Shown here piece by piece: positions 45,862 through 56,685 of a stretch of 64,000 nt of DNA. The stretch comes from Leptolyngbya sp. SIO1E4. GTDB lineage: Bacteria > Cyanobacteriota > Cyanobacteriia > Phormidesmidales > Phormidesmidaceae. Positions within the stretch are counted from its first letter, which is position 1; every line of letters starts with the position of its first letter. The stretch is taken from positions 620,001 to 684,000 of the forward strand of contig JAAHFU020000001.1 of assembly GCA_010672825.2 (NCBI GenBank), in the 5' to 3' direction. The position numbers were made by a program, and so were the translations under genes. The notes under the pieces were generated by a model that worked only from the letters and a program-made list of their open reading frames with translations, was not told the DNA's origin and did not search any database.

Positions 45862-48800
45862 ATGCCATTTAATGTCGCGCTGGCCGATTTGGTGACCCCC
45901 TATCTGGTCAGGGGTGAGAATCTGGGCGCTAATCACGCACCGCTATCTGCAATTCGAGTCACTCAGTTTGAGACGGCCTCGGCAGCTTTCGGGATGGTGA
46001 TTCGCGGGCGCTGTGAGTTTAACGGCCAAACCAATCTGGATGTGGGGCAGGGGCGATTGTCGCTGCAGGTTTCTGCCGATGCCCTGGTGAATGAAGGGGC
46101 TCCTACCTTTGACCCCAACCGCCGCGCCGAGATTTTTGACCTGCGGGAAACCGCTTTAGACTTTGAGCTGCTGGTGCCTCGGGTGGGGTCGAACATCATT
46201 GCTGCTGGAGTCGATAGCATCAACGACGATGACTTTACCCCCACCCGAGACGTGCTGGAAGTGTGGGAGCCGTTGCCTGCCAACCCGACCCCGTCAGACT
46301 TCCCCTCCAGTGGGTTTGCCCTTGACCTGATTCTGAATGCCCCGACTGTCAGGCCGCCGTTTTTTCAGCCCGCCCAAATGACGCCGGAAGGGCTGCTGGT
46401 GCCGGATGAGACCTACCAAGAGGTAAGCCTGACGCTGCCCAAGCTGCGGTTTCGCTTTCTGCACAACAACGGACAGCCCAACGGCCAGGGCAGTGCCCTC
46501 CAATTTCAGTTGCTGTCCGCTGGGGTGACGGGGCTGGATGACCCCGGTGATATGCGGGTGGCGGAAGTGATTTCCATGGAGCCGCCCTACGCGTTCATTG
46601 GCCGATCGCGCGATCGCACCCTGGGTTTTGCCTTCCGTAAAGCGGTGTTAGACCTGTCTAACGAAGTCACGCCCCCAGCCGTGATCGAGAAATTTGGCTT
46701 CGGGGATGACTGGGGCGGGCTTTATCTGCCGGAGGTGAGGCTCTTTATCGCGCCGGAAGGCGCCCGTGACTTTGCCTTTGAAGCAGGCGTGCAGGATCTG
46801 CTGATTGGCTTTGGTAACCACCGGGGCGTTTCCGGTGACTTTGACGTGGCGCTGATTAACCAGGGGGACGGGGTGCTCCAGCTGGGGGCGCGTTTCTTTG
46901 ATAGTGAGGGCAATCGGTATGACATAGCGCGCCTGGGGGATCAGGACGCCGTCGTGCGAGTGCCGCCGCAAACTCGCATGGTGGTGGATATCCAGGGGGG
47001 AAGAGCCCCCTATGACTGCACCGTACAGATTAATGACGGTGCGGCGTCAGGGCCGGCGCGATTGTTTGATATCAACTTGGGGGACAGTGCGACCCAGGAC
47101 ATTGACATTAACGTGGTCGATGAATCCTTTGGCACCCCCATTAGTGCCACCCTGCGGATTCGGGCAGAGCTTCTGAATGAACCGCTCAGCCTCCCGGCTC
47201 CCAGTGATGAATTCCCCCCGGCGGCGCAACCGGCAACCCTCACCGTAGGGGCAGACGACCAGCCCCGGATTGTGGTGGTGATGCAAAACGACCGGGAAGT
47301 GTGGCTGACTACGGAACCCATCGACCCCACTCTGCGCTGGCGGGTGCTGAATAGTGATGACCCGGCAGAAAATGAGGAAAGCGAGGCCAGCAGCATCTAT
47401 GCAGTGCAACTGGCTCCGGGGGAGACCAAAACCGTCCAAGCGCGACGCCCCCCGGTGGAGGTGGATGACACCACCGAACACCCCTTCTATTTCTACTTTG
47501 ATGAACCTGAGGGGGATAAACCGGCGGACGAAGCGGCACTGCTGGGCAATTATGGCTTCACCGACAAAAATGTCTGGAGTACCGAGGCCACTGGCCCTGG
47601 ACGCGATCGCCAGCCTTCGGGTGGCAACCCCCTGGACGTTTATGCAGCCACCTTGGCAGAACTCCCGAGTGGATCAGACCTGGAGATTCAAGGGGAAGCC
47701 AGCTACGAAAATGACCCCGAGCAGGACCTCTATAACTATCTGCTAGCGCGGCGACGAGCCATCGTAGTGCAGCAAATGATTCAGGAGACCTATCCCGAGA
47801 AAAATTTCGCCATCACGATTCTGCCGGATCCAGACACGCGGGAGGAGTGGATCAGCGATTGGCAACTGCGGGACAGCACCCCCCAATGGTGGCGCGCCAC
47901 CATGACAACTCCTCAGGCCGTGGTGCTGCCGGAACAGCAGGCCACGGTGACCCTGACCCGGCCCGAAACGCCCACACCACCAGCGGTAATTCCCACCCCG
48001 GATGAACCGCCGGAGCCGAACCGCTCCCCCGAGTGGTTTCGATCGCTGCGCCTCAAGGTGCGCATTGTGCGGGATGAGCTGGTAGCGGGCGAAATTGTCG
48101 GCGAAATTGACCTGCAGACAGCCGCAGAAAGGAAACTGGAAGATTCGGAGGAATTGGGAACTCAGGAGGCTCCAGATATCAGAACGTTGCAGAGTGGCAC
48201 CCCCGTAGGCCCAGATAACCCTGCCGATGGCATCACCACCATCCGCCTGCTGGCTCAGTCCGACAGCGCCACTGGCTTAACCAGTACCCTGATTGAGCTG
48301 GGGGCGGACCCCGCCGATAAAGATGGCATTGCCATGGCCGGTTGGTTGCCGGGGGAACTCCCTGTCAGCGAAGACTGGCCAGCCAAAGATTTTGGTCGCA
48401 CCCTATTGGGGTCTTACCTATCCTTCTGGCCGCTGCTGGTGGAATTTTCTGACGGGGAAAATCGGGGTCGCGTTGAAGAGGCCGTGCTGACGGGAGCGGC
48501 CCTGGCTCTGCCGGGAACCGTGGCCGCCCTACCTTGGTTCCAAATCGAGCGGGTGATTTTGTATGGCGGGGAGTTTCTGACGCGCGATCGCAACGGCGAA
48601 CAAGAGGCATTTTTCCTCTTTGATGTGCAGATGGACTGGTCGGTGGATATTCGCCTGGGCGATCGCTCCCTGATTGAGATCGATCCCTATCATCCCCTTT
48701 CCGTTCGCTATAAGGCCATTGGGCTACGGTTTGGCCATCGCGACAGCACCGATCAATTTAGTCTGCGGCCAGTCTTTGATGCCTCGCGCGGCTACACCAT

Positions 48801-51800
48801 TGATGTGGCTAAAAACGGAGCCCTCAAAGTCGCGGATCCCTTGGGTCGGATTTTGCGGGTGCTGGCGGCGCGTATTTCCCGCAGCAACCCCACCACCCTG
48901 GAGGTGGATGTGGGCATGTCGGTGGATCTGGGCGTGATCGCCATTGATCGGGCACGGGTGCGAGTTTACCTGAATGGCCCTGAGAACGGTGGCGGCATTC
49001 CTCGCCCTGAGCTGACGGCTTTGGGCGCCCGAGTGGATATTCCCGGTGGGATTAAGGGGCAGGGCTATTTAGAGATTAACGACGCTGGCATTGCTGGCGA
49101 AATCGACCTGACGATTGTCCCGATTAATCTGCGGGTTTCAGCCGCCCTCGCCATGCAACAGATTGATGACGAGACAGAGGGCTCTGCGACAGCCGTGTAT
49201 GTCAGCCTCAATGTGGTGCTGCCGGTGGGCATTCCCCTGGGTGCGTCAGGACTGGGTATTTTTGGCTTCCGGGGCATCTTTGGCATGCACTACGGGCGGA
49301 ATCTTGACTTGGGGGGTGATTCTGCCATTCCGGCCCTGGCTTGGCTGGTGGCCGCAGAAGGGCAACCCCATCGGCTGCGGGCTGACAATGGCACAGAATT
49401 ATGGACGCCACAGCTAGACCGCTGGTCTTTTGGCTTAGGGATTCTCATTGGCACTATCGAGGGTGGGGTGCTGATGAATCTGGACGGCACCTTCCTGCTG
49501 GAGCTGCCCGGCCCCCGCATTGTGATTGTGATGAATGCCCGCATTCTGTCGCCACCGCCAAGTTTAGAGGGGTTGGGGGGCTCCGGGGGCATCCTTGCCA
49601 TCATCGAAATCACCCCCGACCATTTCCTGATCGGCATCATTGCCGAATACGGCATCCCGAATTTAATTACCCTGCGCATCCCCACTGAGGCCATCTTCAG
49701 CTTTAACCGACTGTCCGACTGGCACATCTATCTGGGCAGCCGAATCGCGCCCATCTCGGTGGATGTGCTGGGCATTGTCAAGGGCACCGGCTATCTCATG
49801 TTCGACGGGGAGGGGCTGGCAGAATACAACGGCTTACCCCAGATTGAAGGCTTTGCTATCGGCCTCGGGGCCGCAGCGGCTTTCGTGTTTGGCAATGTGG
49901 ATCGCAACCTCTACCTGCAGGTCGGCGGCAACATGGATGCCGTGGTCGGCTTTTCTCCCTTCATTTTGGGCGGCGTGCTGGAATTGGGCGGAGAACTGCG
50001 GCTGTTCATTGTCTCCATTGGTGCCCACGCCAAGCTGGAAGTGCTGGTTCGGGAAGCGGAGAATAGTGACACCTTATTGACCTACATCCATGGCGAAGCC
50101 TGCGGTCACATCCGGTTGTTCTTCTTTAAGCTGGAGGGCTGTGTGTCCGTCACCATTGGTGATGCAACCGACCTGCCACCGATTCCTGATCTGGTGCAAA
50201 AGCTTTCGCTCAAGAGTCGGTCTCCGGCCCTGGCCACCGGGACTGGGGTGGATCGAGGCATCGACACCAGTTTGGGCGATGGTCTGGAAACAGCTAACAG
50301 CGACACCCTCCCCGATCGCAATGAGCTGATCACCGTTCCCATTGACTCGATTCCGATTTTGTCGCTGTTGATGCCGGTTCAAGATAACGGCGTGCTTTTC
50401 TTTAATAACCCCATTGGCGGGTCCTGTGGTGCCCCGGCCCCGGATGGGCCAGAGGCGGGCTTCCTGCCCCGAGGAGAAGAGAAGTACAAATACACCTTAG
50501 GCGGGGTGGTGCTAGAGCGCATTAATCCCGACAGCGGGCAGGTATTGGAGTCCACCCTGGTGGGGTCGGAGGCCCCTGCCACCTGGTGGCTGCTGCATGA
50601 CCCCAGCGAAACAAACAAAACGGCTCAACTGGCGCTGATGACCTGGGAACCCACGCCCGCCACCAAGGCAATTGAAAAGAATGAATTGCTGAAGGAATCG
50701 GTGGAAAATCGCTGGGGTCAGATCTGCACCGAGGGGTCGCCACCGGCCTCCGTGCTGTGGACATTCCGGTTTGAACCGCTGGGCCTCTCTTCCGTGGGCT
50801 GGGATGTCGAAGGCATTGCCTGGCCCGACCCCGACGACACTAAGCGCTCCAGTGCTCCCGATACGGAACTGCGGGTAACGGAGCGGTGGCGGTCGGGCGA
50901 TGCCATCCTGGACAATCGCCGGGGCATTACCGGCGCTTCTGTGGTGGGTCAGCAGGTGCCTTGTGAGGGGGATGACGCGGCGATCGCCCCAGTCGCTGCC
51001 GAATCGCCCCAGGTGGTGGTCGGGGGACGCGGCCCCGTGCGGCTCAAATCCACCACCACGGTAGGGCAGCTAGTGGGGTCAGACGATCCGGTGCTGACTC
51101 AGCTGGTGCGGCGTCCTCGTCAGTCATCTCGCAGACAGCGATTCCGCATCACGCCCCGACTGCATCAAAAAGTCAGTCAACAGATTCGCCAACAGGCCAA
51201 TCAACCAGCCAGCTCAGTGGGAACGGCAGATCCGGTGCGGCGGTTGGTGCGCCGGGTGGCCCAAAACCAGGCCGTGACCTCCGCCGAGGTGCAGGCCACC
51301 CTGTTGCAGCCGATGGAGGCCAGGGCTTTGTCTTCAGAGGCCGCGACTCAGGTCTGTCATCTTAACCTGCTACAAGCCCCCATCTTTGACGATGGCCGTC
51401 CCATTGTCTTTGGCAATTTGCAAAAACAAGCGGAAGTGGCGGCGGCGCTGGCGCAGGCAGGCGTCACCCACGGCCCCCTCAACGATGTGGTGGTGCTGCA
51501 CACCGGGCCATTTCACGACACCAAGCTGATGCTGTTTGCCTGGACTACGGTACTGAAGCAGGATGCACTGATAGTGCGAACGCTGGATGCTGAGGGCAAT
51601 GAGCTGCAGCGCATCTCTGTCGGTATGGGCGATCGCCTGGTGGTCGAAAAGCCCTTGCCAGAAAGATGGATAGATCCCACCGGCCCCTGGGCTGACGACA
51701 TTGACGACTTGATGGCCTGGGCCTACCTGATTGCCACGGTCTCGTCCCACGACCAATTTTTCTGGTTACGCGGGCTGGTGCCAGTGCTGGTGGAACTCCC

Positions 51801-53178
51801 TGAGGGAGAACAGGTTGATCGCATTGAAATTGGGGTTTCGCCTGCACTGACGCCACTCCCCGGCACGACTCAGCCCAACCCTCGATTGATTTCCCACTAT
51901 TTTGTGGCGGCGGTTGAGTGCCTGCGGGGCACAGAGGTGGCCCGCGCTGAGTGGGATGCCAGCCAAATTGAGCGAGAGCGCTACGTGATTGAATCCGTCC
52001 TGGGGCCAACCGGCACCGACAACGCCTTCCTACATCCGGACTCTGTGTATCGACTGCGCGCCCTTTGGAATGGAGAACGGCAGAGCGACCAGGCCAATAC
52101 CGGCAACCAGGAGCAGGTCTTCTGGTTCCAGACGGATCACGCGCCCCCGGCTCGGTTAGATGCCTGGATGCTGATGACCCTGCCTGCCGATGGGGAACAG
52201 CATGTGTTTGGCGGGGAACCGTTGCGACTGGTGTTTAACACCCATGATGTCCAGCGGCTCTATGAGGCTTACGGCCATTCGTTGCAGATTCGCCTGCAGG
52301 CCGCCTCTGCCAACCATCCTCAGCCTTTACCTCTGAGTGGGGCGAGTATACAGCCTGCCGGGTCTGAGGTGCTCTCCCCCTGGGAAGCCACCCTGGAAGA
52401 GGTCTTAAGCGGGGCCTGCATTCCCATTGACGAAAACCGCACCCGCCAGAGTGCCGTCATTGTTCCAGTCCCCTTGGATCCTTACACCGACTACATCCTG
52501 GATATTGAAGCGGTGAATGAAGCCGCCGATGAGGGGGATCCGGCCAGAACGACCTCCGTTTATCGACGACAGTTTTCCACCGGGGCTTACCCCACCGTCT
52601 CAGACCTGGCGGAGTCGCTGCAGGCAGTGAAGGTTTCCCACCGCGCCGTACCGCTGGGCAGCATGGTGGCCATTCACAATGCCTTCAATGGTCAAATGCC
52701 GCAGGGGGCTGAATTTGACGAGCAATGGCGGGCTCAGGGCTTAGAGGTGATGCCAGTGGTGGAGAAACCCCGCATTGTGGTGCTCTGGGAGCAAGAGGAC
52801 AATGCCCTCCCTCAGCCCACAGCTGTGTTGGTTGACGCCCCTGAACCTCTGTGGCGATCGCGACCGTATCCCACGGAAATTACCGATGAGAGCGGGCCAG
52901 TGCCCACCCAACGCTGGCAGCTGATCTCACACCCCTGGCTGGAGCTTCAGGAGTCGATTGACGATGAATCTGGGCCAGTGGTGGTGCCCGATGGCTTGAT
53001 TCAGGCCCCCGGCGGGCAGCGCACCCTGGTGATGCTTCAGCCCAACAGTCGGGGGCAGCGGCTCCGGCTCGATCTGGTGGCGCTGGGATTTGATGCCGCC
53101 TATCTCAACATTCCAGAAGACCGCATCCCGGTCGTCATTATCAACCTTACGCAAGCTCCCTGGGAGGAAATGGAATAA
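45862..53178 (+). CDS. Giant protein of unknown function (2438 residues), first gene of the giant cluster
   Basis: 2438 residues with no recognised catalytic domain and no N-terminal signal peptide. The GGAGA eight bases before ATG 45862 supports the start. Residues about 590-690 (LEIQGEASYEN then NYLLARRRAIVVQQMI) resemble an OmpA-like domain, weakly. A Pro-rich linker lies near 700-720. Residues about 950-1480 are dense in alternating hydrophobic beta strands with many Gly (for example IEGFAIGLGAAAAFVFG, LGGVLELGGELRLFIV), suggesting a long beta scaffold; it recalls DUF6603-type regions, but I cannot confirm. An Arg/Gln-rich stretch lies near 1745-1785. The last base of its stop codon is the first of the next gene's ATG, so the two are coupled. 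Function unknown. Confidence 0.85.
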   Translation: MPFNVALADLVTPYLVRGENLGANHAPLSAIRVTQFETASAAFGMVIRGRCEFNGQTNLDVGQGRLSLQVSADALVNEGAPTFDPNRRAEIFDLRETALDFELLVPRVGSNIIAAGVDSINDDDFTPTRDVLEVWEPLPANPTPSDFPSSGFALDLILNAPTVRPPFFQPAQMTPEGLLVPDETYQEVSLTLPKLRFRFLHNNGQPNGQGSALQFQLLSAGVTGLDDPGDMRVAEVISMEPPYAFIGRSRDRTLGFAFRKAVLDLSNEVTPPAVIEKFGFGDDWGGLYLPEVRLFIAPEGARDFAFEAGVQDLLIGFGNHRGVSGDFDVALINQGDGVLQLGARFFDSEGNRYDIARLGDQDAVVRVPPQTRMVVDIQGGRAPYDCTVQINDGAASGPARLFDINLGDSATQDIDINVVDESFGTPISATLRIRAELLNEPLSLPAPSDEFPPAAQPATLTVGADDQPRIVVVMQNDREVWLTTEPIDPTLRWRVLNSDDPAENEESEASSIYAVQLAPGETKTVQARRPPVEVDDTTEHPFYFYFDEPEGDKPADEAALLGNYGFTDKNVWSTEATGPGRDRQPSGGNPLDVYAATLAELPSGSDLEIQGEASYENDPEQDLYNYLLARRRAIVVQQMIQETYPEKNFAITILPDPDTREEWISDWQLRDSTPQWWRATMTTPQAVVLPEQQATVTLTRPETPTPPAVIPTPDEPPEPNRSPEWFRSLRLKVRIVRDELVAGEIVGEIDLQTAAERKLEDSEELGTQEAPDIRTLQSGTPVGPDNPADGITTIRLLAQSDSATGLTSTLIELGADPADKDGIAMAGWLPGELPVSEDWPAKDFGRTLLGSYLSFWPLLVEFSDGENRGRVEEAVLTGAALALPGTVAALPWFQIERVILYGGEFLTRDRNGEQEAFFLFDVQMDWSVDIRLGDRSLIEIDPYHPLSVRYKAIGLRFGHRDSTDQFSLRPVFDASRGYTIDVAKNGALKVADPLGRILRVLAARISRSNPTTLEVDVGMSVDLGVIAIDRARVRVYLNGPENGGGIPRPELTALGARVDIPGGIKGQGYLEINDAGIAGEIDLTIVPINLRVSAALAMQQIDDETEGSATAVYVSLNVVLPVGIPLGASGLGIFGFRGIFGMHYGRNLDLGGDSAIPALAWLVAAEGQPHRLRADNGTELWTPQLDRWSFGLGILIGTIEGGVLMNLDGTFLLELPGPRIVIVMNARILSPPPSLEGLGGSGGILAIIEITPDHFLIGIIAEYGIPNLITLRIPTEAIFSFNRLSDWHIYLGSRIAPISVDVLGIVKGTGYLMFDGEGLAEYNGLPQIEGFAIGLGAAAAFVFGNVDRNLYLQVGGNMDAVVGFSPFILGGVLELGGELRLFIVSIGAHAKLEVLVREAENSDTLLTYIHGEACGHIRLFFFKLEGCVSVTIGDATDLPPIPDLVQKLSLKSRSPALATGTGVDRGIDTSLGDGLETANSDTLPDRNELITVPIDSIPILSLLMPVQDNGVLFFNNPIGGSCGAPAPDGPEAGFLPRGEEKYKYTLGGVVLERINPDSGQVLESTLVGSEAPATWWLLHDPSETNKTAQLALMTWEPTPATKAIEKNELLKESVENRWGQICTEGSPPASVLWTFRFEPLGLSSVGWDVEGIAWPDPDDTKRSSAPDTELRVTERWRSGDAILDNRRGITGASVVGQQVPCEGDDAAIAPVAAESPQVVVGGRGPVRLKSTTTVGQLVGSDDPVLTQLVRRPRQSSRRQRFRITPRLHQKVSQQIRQQANQPASSVGTADPVRRLVRRVAQNQAVTSAEVQATLLQPMEARALSSEAATQVCHLNLLQAPIFDDGRPIVFGNLQKQAEVAAALAQAGVTHGPLNDVVVLHTGPFHDTKLMLFAWTTVLKQDALIVRTLDAEGNELQRISVGMGDRLVVEKPLPERWIDPTGPWADDIDDLMAWAYLIATVSSHDQFFWLRGLVPVLVELPEGEQVDRIEIGVSPALTPLPGTTQPNPRLISHYFVAAVECLRGTEVARAEWDASQIERERYVIESVLGPTGTDNAFLHPDSVYRLRALWNGERQSDQANTGNQEQVFWFQTDHAPPARLDAWMLMTLPADGEQHVFGGEPLRLVFNTHDVQRLYEAYGHSLQIRLQAASANHPQPLPLSGASIQPAGSEVLSPWEATLEEVLSGACIPIDENRTRQSAVIVPVPLDPYTDYILDIEAVNEAADEGDPARTTSVYRRQFSTGAYPTVSDLAESLQAVKVSHRAVPLGSMVAIHNAFNGQMPQGAEFDEQWRAQGLEVMPVVEKPRIVVLWEQEDNALPQPTAVLVDAPEPLWRSRPYPTEITDESGPVPTQRWQLISHPWLELQESIDDESGPVVVPDGLIQAPGGQRTLVMLQPNSRGQRLRLDLVALGFDAAYLNIPEDRIPVVIINLTQAPWEEME

Positions 53179-56100
53179 TGGTCAGCTCAACTCCCCGCCA
53201 CCTTTCTAACCGCACGCCAGCCCCCCGCCGTCCCCGTCCGTTGGCGCCTGATCAGCCTCGGACAAGGCGCATCTTAGATCCAGATCGCTTCTTGGTTTCT
53301 GGCGCTGTGGTTGATTGGGAAATCGTTCAGCAAACCCTGGGCCTGCCCCAGCCAGCCCAAGGGATTGCCAATCGACGCCAGATCTCAACCCGCCTGGTGC
53401 AACTGCGCTGGCTCATGGATCCGGAGCAGTTGGGCTACCCCACGGAACCGTTTAAGGTCTGGCGGCGACCTATTTTCAGCCTGACCGGAGAACAAACCCT
53501 GGAATGGGAGCTGTCCCAAACCTCATTCGGATTTAATGTGATTACCTGGGAAGAGCCACAAACCTTTGTGCGCCCGCAGTTTCAGGCGTCCGGAAATGGC
53601 GTGGTCTTTGCCTATGCCGGGGCTCCCATCGTGTCGCCGCTGGTGGGGGCAACCTCTCTTTCACTGGGCTCTCACTCGCTGTCGTTCAGTGGGGCCGCAA
53701 TCCAGAGTTTGCTGATTTCCCCGGGTTTGACGTTGCAGCAGCTCACCGGCGTGGATGCCGATATTATCAATAGCCCCGGCTGGGAACTGGTGGAGCAGGT
53801 GGGCCTGCCGACGGCCTGGCGCGGGGTCTTCAATCTGGATCAGCCGCAGGGGTTAGTGGATGCGTTAGGGTCGCCGATGGCGGCTGCCCTTGATCGCTAC
53901 CGGCGCGGTGCTCCCTTTTATGGGTGGTCGCCGCTGATGGCCCCAGGCATTCCAGCCCCTCCCTGGCGGTTGGCGGATCCCCAGGCCATGATTCAGGCCC
54001 TGCGGGACAATGTATTCGACGACCTGCGGCGGATGATCACCACCCTGCCTCCACGACGGCATCACCGGTTTGAACTCACGAACGACCTGGAGCTATCAGG
54101 GAGCGGTCATCCTGGAACGCTGCAATTTAGCCCCCTCAAGACCCTACTCTTTGGGGCCGCGACGGATCCGCTGTTGTCTTTAATCAGCGGGTTTGGCACC
54201 GCCTTCGACGACGTCAATGCCGATGCCCCCAGCCCCACCCTAGAGCGCTCCCACTATATGGTCACGGCGCGCTATGAGCAGGGATTGGATGGCCGCTCTG
54301 ATCCGGTGGAATATGCGGCCATGCTGTTGCATCCTGACCTGGCTCCCATGCCGCCCGCCCCCACCAATGTGACGGCGAAGACCGATGGTCATCAGGCCCC
54401 CGATCAGGTGGATCGCGCTTGGCAGGGGGTGGTGCGGTTGTATTGGGACAAGGTGGCCGATATGTCGCCCTTTCGGGTCGGCAGCTATGCCGCCGCTCGG
54501 GTTTATCAGGCTCCCCCTACCGGGGTGGTGCCCTTGATGTCCCCCCGGTTGGGCGATACGGCTCTGCAACCCATCAGTGCCACCACCAGCGAAGCCAAAG
54601 ATGAGGCCAATGAGCCCCTACAAGCCCTGGACGATAGCTGTGTGATTGCCAGTACTCCGGTTCCCAACAGCCTGCGCTATGGACTGGCCCATCAGGACTT
54701 GTTTGGGGTTTGGAGCCCCTGGGCCACGGTGGGGCATACCCTGGAGGAACCGGCTCCCCAAGGCGTGTCTATCTTGTCGGCCCGGCTGGAGGTGACGCCC
54801 CCGGCCAGTGGTTCGGTTTGTCCGGCCACGCTGGTGGTGGATTTGGCTTGGGATTGGCAAGTGCGATCGCCCCGCCGCATTGAGCTTGTTGGTCGTCTCT
54901 ATGGTCAAGCCAAACGCGATGATCCGCCCGCCAACACCAATCGCCCAGCGGGTTTGCAAACCGCCTTAAATGGCCCGGTGGGGGCTCCGTTTCGTATCAC
55001 CTTTAACGGGGAAGCCAATGGCCAGCCCGATGCCAACGGCACCCTGGCCTACCTCTCCGAAGATGGCAAATCGTTTCTCCCGGCCCCGCTGGAAATCGAC
55101 GGCCCCCGGCGCTATCGCCTGACGATCGCTGGCTTGAGTCTGGACTATGCCACGGTCGGCCACATTGGGTTGGCACTCTGGGCCGGGGGCCAGGAAAATC
55201 GCGCCCCTCAGCGCCTCAACCCCTGGCCAGAAAACCCGATGATCGTTTCCGCCTCAGATCCCCGTGCTCCGGTGATTACGGGTACCCACGAAAATGTGCT
55301 GCTGGCCAGCGTGGCAGATGCTAGCGGTGAGCACCACGCCAAGCTCACCTGGCCCAGCTATTCCGGTGCCGTTGGCTACTTTATCTACACCACCACCGAA
55401 ACCCAACTGCGGGTCGATCGGGGCCTGCCAGACCCCGGACTGCACCAAACCCTTTCGGAGCGTCTGGCGGAGTTACGCAATGCCTTTGAGGCTGACCCGA
55501 ATCGGCAATCCTTTACCCGGCTCAATGACCAGGCGATCGCCCAGCGAGAAATAGCTGTAACCCTGCCTCGCGGCTCCAAAGAGATTCACCTGTATCTGGT
55601 GCTGGGGGTCGGCGCAGGCCAAATTGAATCGGCCTGGCCCGATGCCAGCGACCCTGACCTGCGGCTGCGACCCATCGCCTATGCCGCACCACAAATTGTG
55701 CCGCCAGCACCGCCCCTCCTGGAAGTGAATCGATATCTAGACGACAGTGCTGATCCACCGGTCTACCGGGCTCGGGTTCAGATCAACACGCGACCCGGCG
55801 CCACCATAACCCAGATAGATCTGCACCGCGTCCGGGTGCCTGCGGCAGCCCTCACCCTCGACACCATGGGGCCAGCGGTGGCCGCCTTAACCGGATCTGA
55901 GGCCGGTTGGGAAGTGACAGAAAATACCAGCACCGCCCCCGGCGAAGCCCAACCCTTAGGCACCCTCACCGGCAGCGATACCCCCACGGGATCCTGGCGA
56001 CCCGTCTTTTATCGAGCTGTGGCCTGGTCTGAGGATATTCCCAGTCGGGGCATCTATGGCAGCCGCTCTCTCCCGAGTGCAGCCCGCGAAGTGGTGATTC

Positions 56101-56531
56101 CGCCGATGGATCCACCACCTCTGTCTGTACTGACCTATCAACTCAGCGGCCAAAATCGCACCGTTCTGATTCGCTTTAACAGCTCCGCCCCCGTGGCGAC
56201 CACCCCCCTCGGCCCTCACCGCATTCGGGCAGCCGTGTACGCCCAGCCACCCAATGGCCGCTTTACAGCGGTCTACCACTATCCGGAGGTTACGCCCAAC
56301 GGCACTGTCGATGACTCCTTAGAAGCCTTAACCACCCTGTCGGGCTTGCCCTTACGCAACCGCCTGTGGCGACGAAACAGCACCACCCCAGGCCTGACCC
56401 AATACTCTTTGCGCATCCGGCGGGCCACTGCGGCTACTGCGTTAAAGGTCAACGTTCAACTGATTGATCCGTTAGGGCGAGTCACCGAACGAACCCTCAC
56501 CGTTCCACCAGTACTAGTCGGTTCCTCTTAG
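53178..56531 (+). CDS. Giant protein of unknown function (1117 residues), second gene
   Basis: 1117 residues. The start ATG shares a base with the upstream stop (TAATG), a sign of coupled translation. The N-terminus is Pro/Arg-rich and lacks a signal peptide. From about residue 390 the sequence is a series of fibronectin-III-like or related beta modules (for example PPAPTNVTAKTDG, then ARLEVTPPASG, LTWPSYSGAVGYFIYTTTE and VNRYLDDSADPPVYRARVQI), the type used for scaffold or carbohydrate contact. No enzyme motif was recognised. Probably acts in one assembly with the flanking giant proteins. GC content matches the cluster. Confidence 0.8.
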   Translation: MVSSTPRHLSNRTPAPRRPRPLAPDQPRTRRILDPDRFLVSGAVVDWEIVQQTLGLPQPAQGIANRRQISTRLVQLRWLMDPEQLGYPTEPFKVWRRPIFSLTGEQTLEWELSQTSFGFNVITWEEPQTFVRPQFQASGNGVVFAYAGAPIVSPLVGATSLSLGSHSLSFSGAAIQSLLISPGLTLQQLTGVDADIINSPGWELVEQVGLPTAWRGVFNLDQPQGLVDALGSPMAAALDRYRRGAPFYGWSPLMAPGIPAPPWRLADPQAMIQALRDNVFDDLRRMITTLPPRRHHRFELTNDLELSGSGHPGTLQFSPLKTLLFGAATDPLLSLISGFGTAFDDVNADAPSPTLERSHYMVTARYEQGLDGRSDPVEYAAMLLHPDLAPMPPAPTNVTAKTDGHQAPDQVDRAWQGVVRLYWDKVADMSPFRVGSYAAARVYQAPPTGVVPLMSPRLGDTALQPISATTSEAKDEANEPLQALDDSCVIASTPVPNSLRYGLAHQDLFGVWSPWATVGHTLEEPAPQGVSILSARLEVTPPASGSVCPATLVVDLAWDWQVRSPRRIELVGRLYGQAKRDDPPANTNRPAGLQTALNGPVGAPFRITFNGEANGQPDANGTLAYLSEDGKSFLPAPLEIDGPRRYRLTIAGLSLDYATVGHIGLALWAGGQENRAPQRLNPWPENPMIVSASDPRAPVITGTHENVLLASVADASGEHHAKLTWPSYSGAVGYFIYTTTETQLRVDRGLPDPGLHQTLSERLAELRNAFEADPNRQSFTRLNDQAIAQREIAVTLPRGSKEIHLYLVLGVGAGQIESAWPDASDPDLRLRPIAYAAPQIVPPAPPLLEVNRYLDDSADPPVYRARVQINTRPGATITQIDLHRVRVPAAALTLDTMGPAVAALTGSEAGWEVTENTSTAPGEAQPLGTLTGSDTPTGSWRPVFYRAVAWSEDIPSRGIYGSRSLPSAAREVVIPPMDPPPLSVLTYQLSGQNRTVLIRFNSSAPVATTPLGPHRIRAAVYAQPPNGRFTAVYHYPEVTPNGTVDDSLEALTTLSGLPLRNRLWRRNSTTPGLTQYSLRIRRATAATALKVNVQLIDPLGRVTERTLTVPPVLVGSS

Positions 56532-56552
56532 GGACGGACAGGAATTCTGGAA

Positions 56553-56614
56553 AGGGTGGGCAACTCAAATTTCTATCCTTAGCAAGCACAACAGGTGTTG
56601 AGTTTGCCCACCCT
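56553..56614. repeat. Inverted repeat between the second and third giant genes
   Basis: AGGGTGGGCAACTCAA and TTGAGTTTGCCCACCCT, arms of about 16 bp with one bulge and a 29-nt loop, in the 154-bp spacer. No T-run follows; it might dampen read-through or be an interspersed palindrome. The remaining spacer carries a TCTGCCTTCTGCCTTCT tract like family C. Confidence 0.5.
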
Positions 56615-56685
56615 ACAAGATATTTGCCTGTTCACTTTTTAACTTTCTTCTGCCTTCTGCCTTCTCTTCACCCTCATATCTCCCC

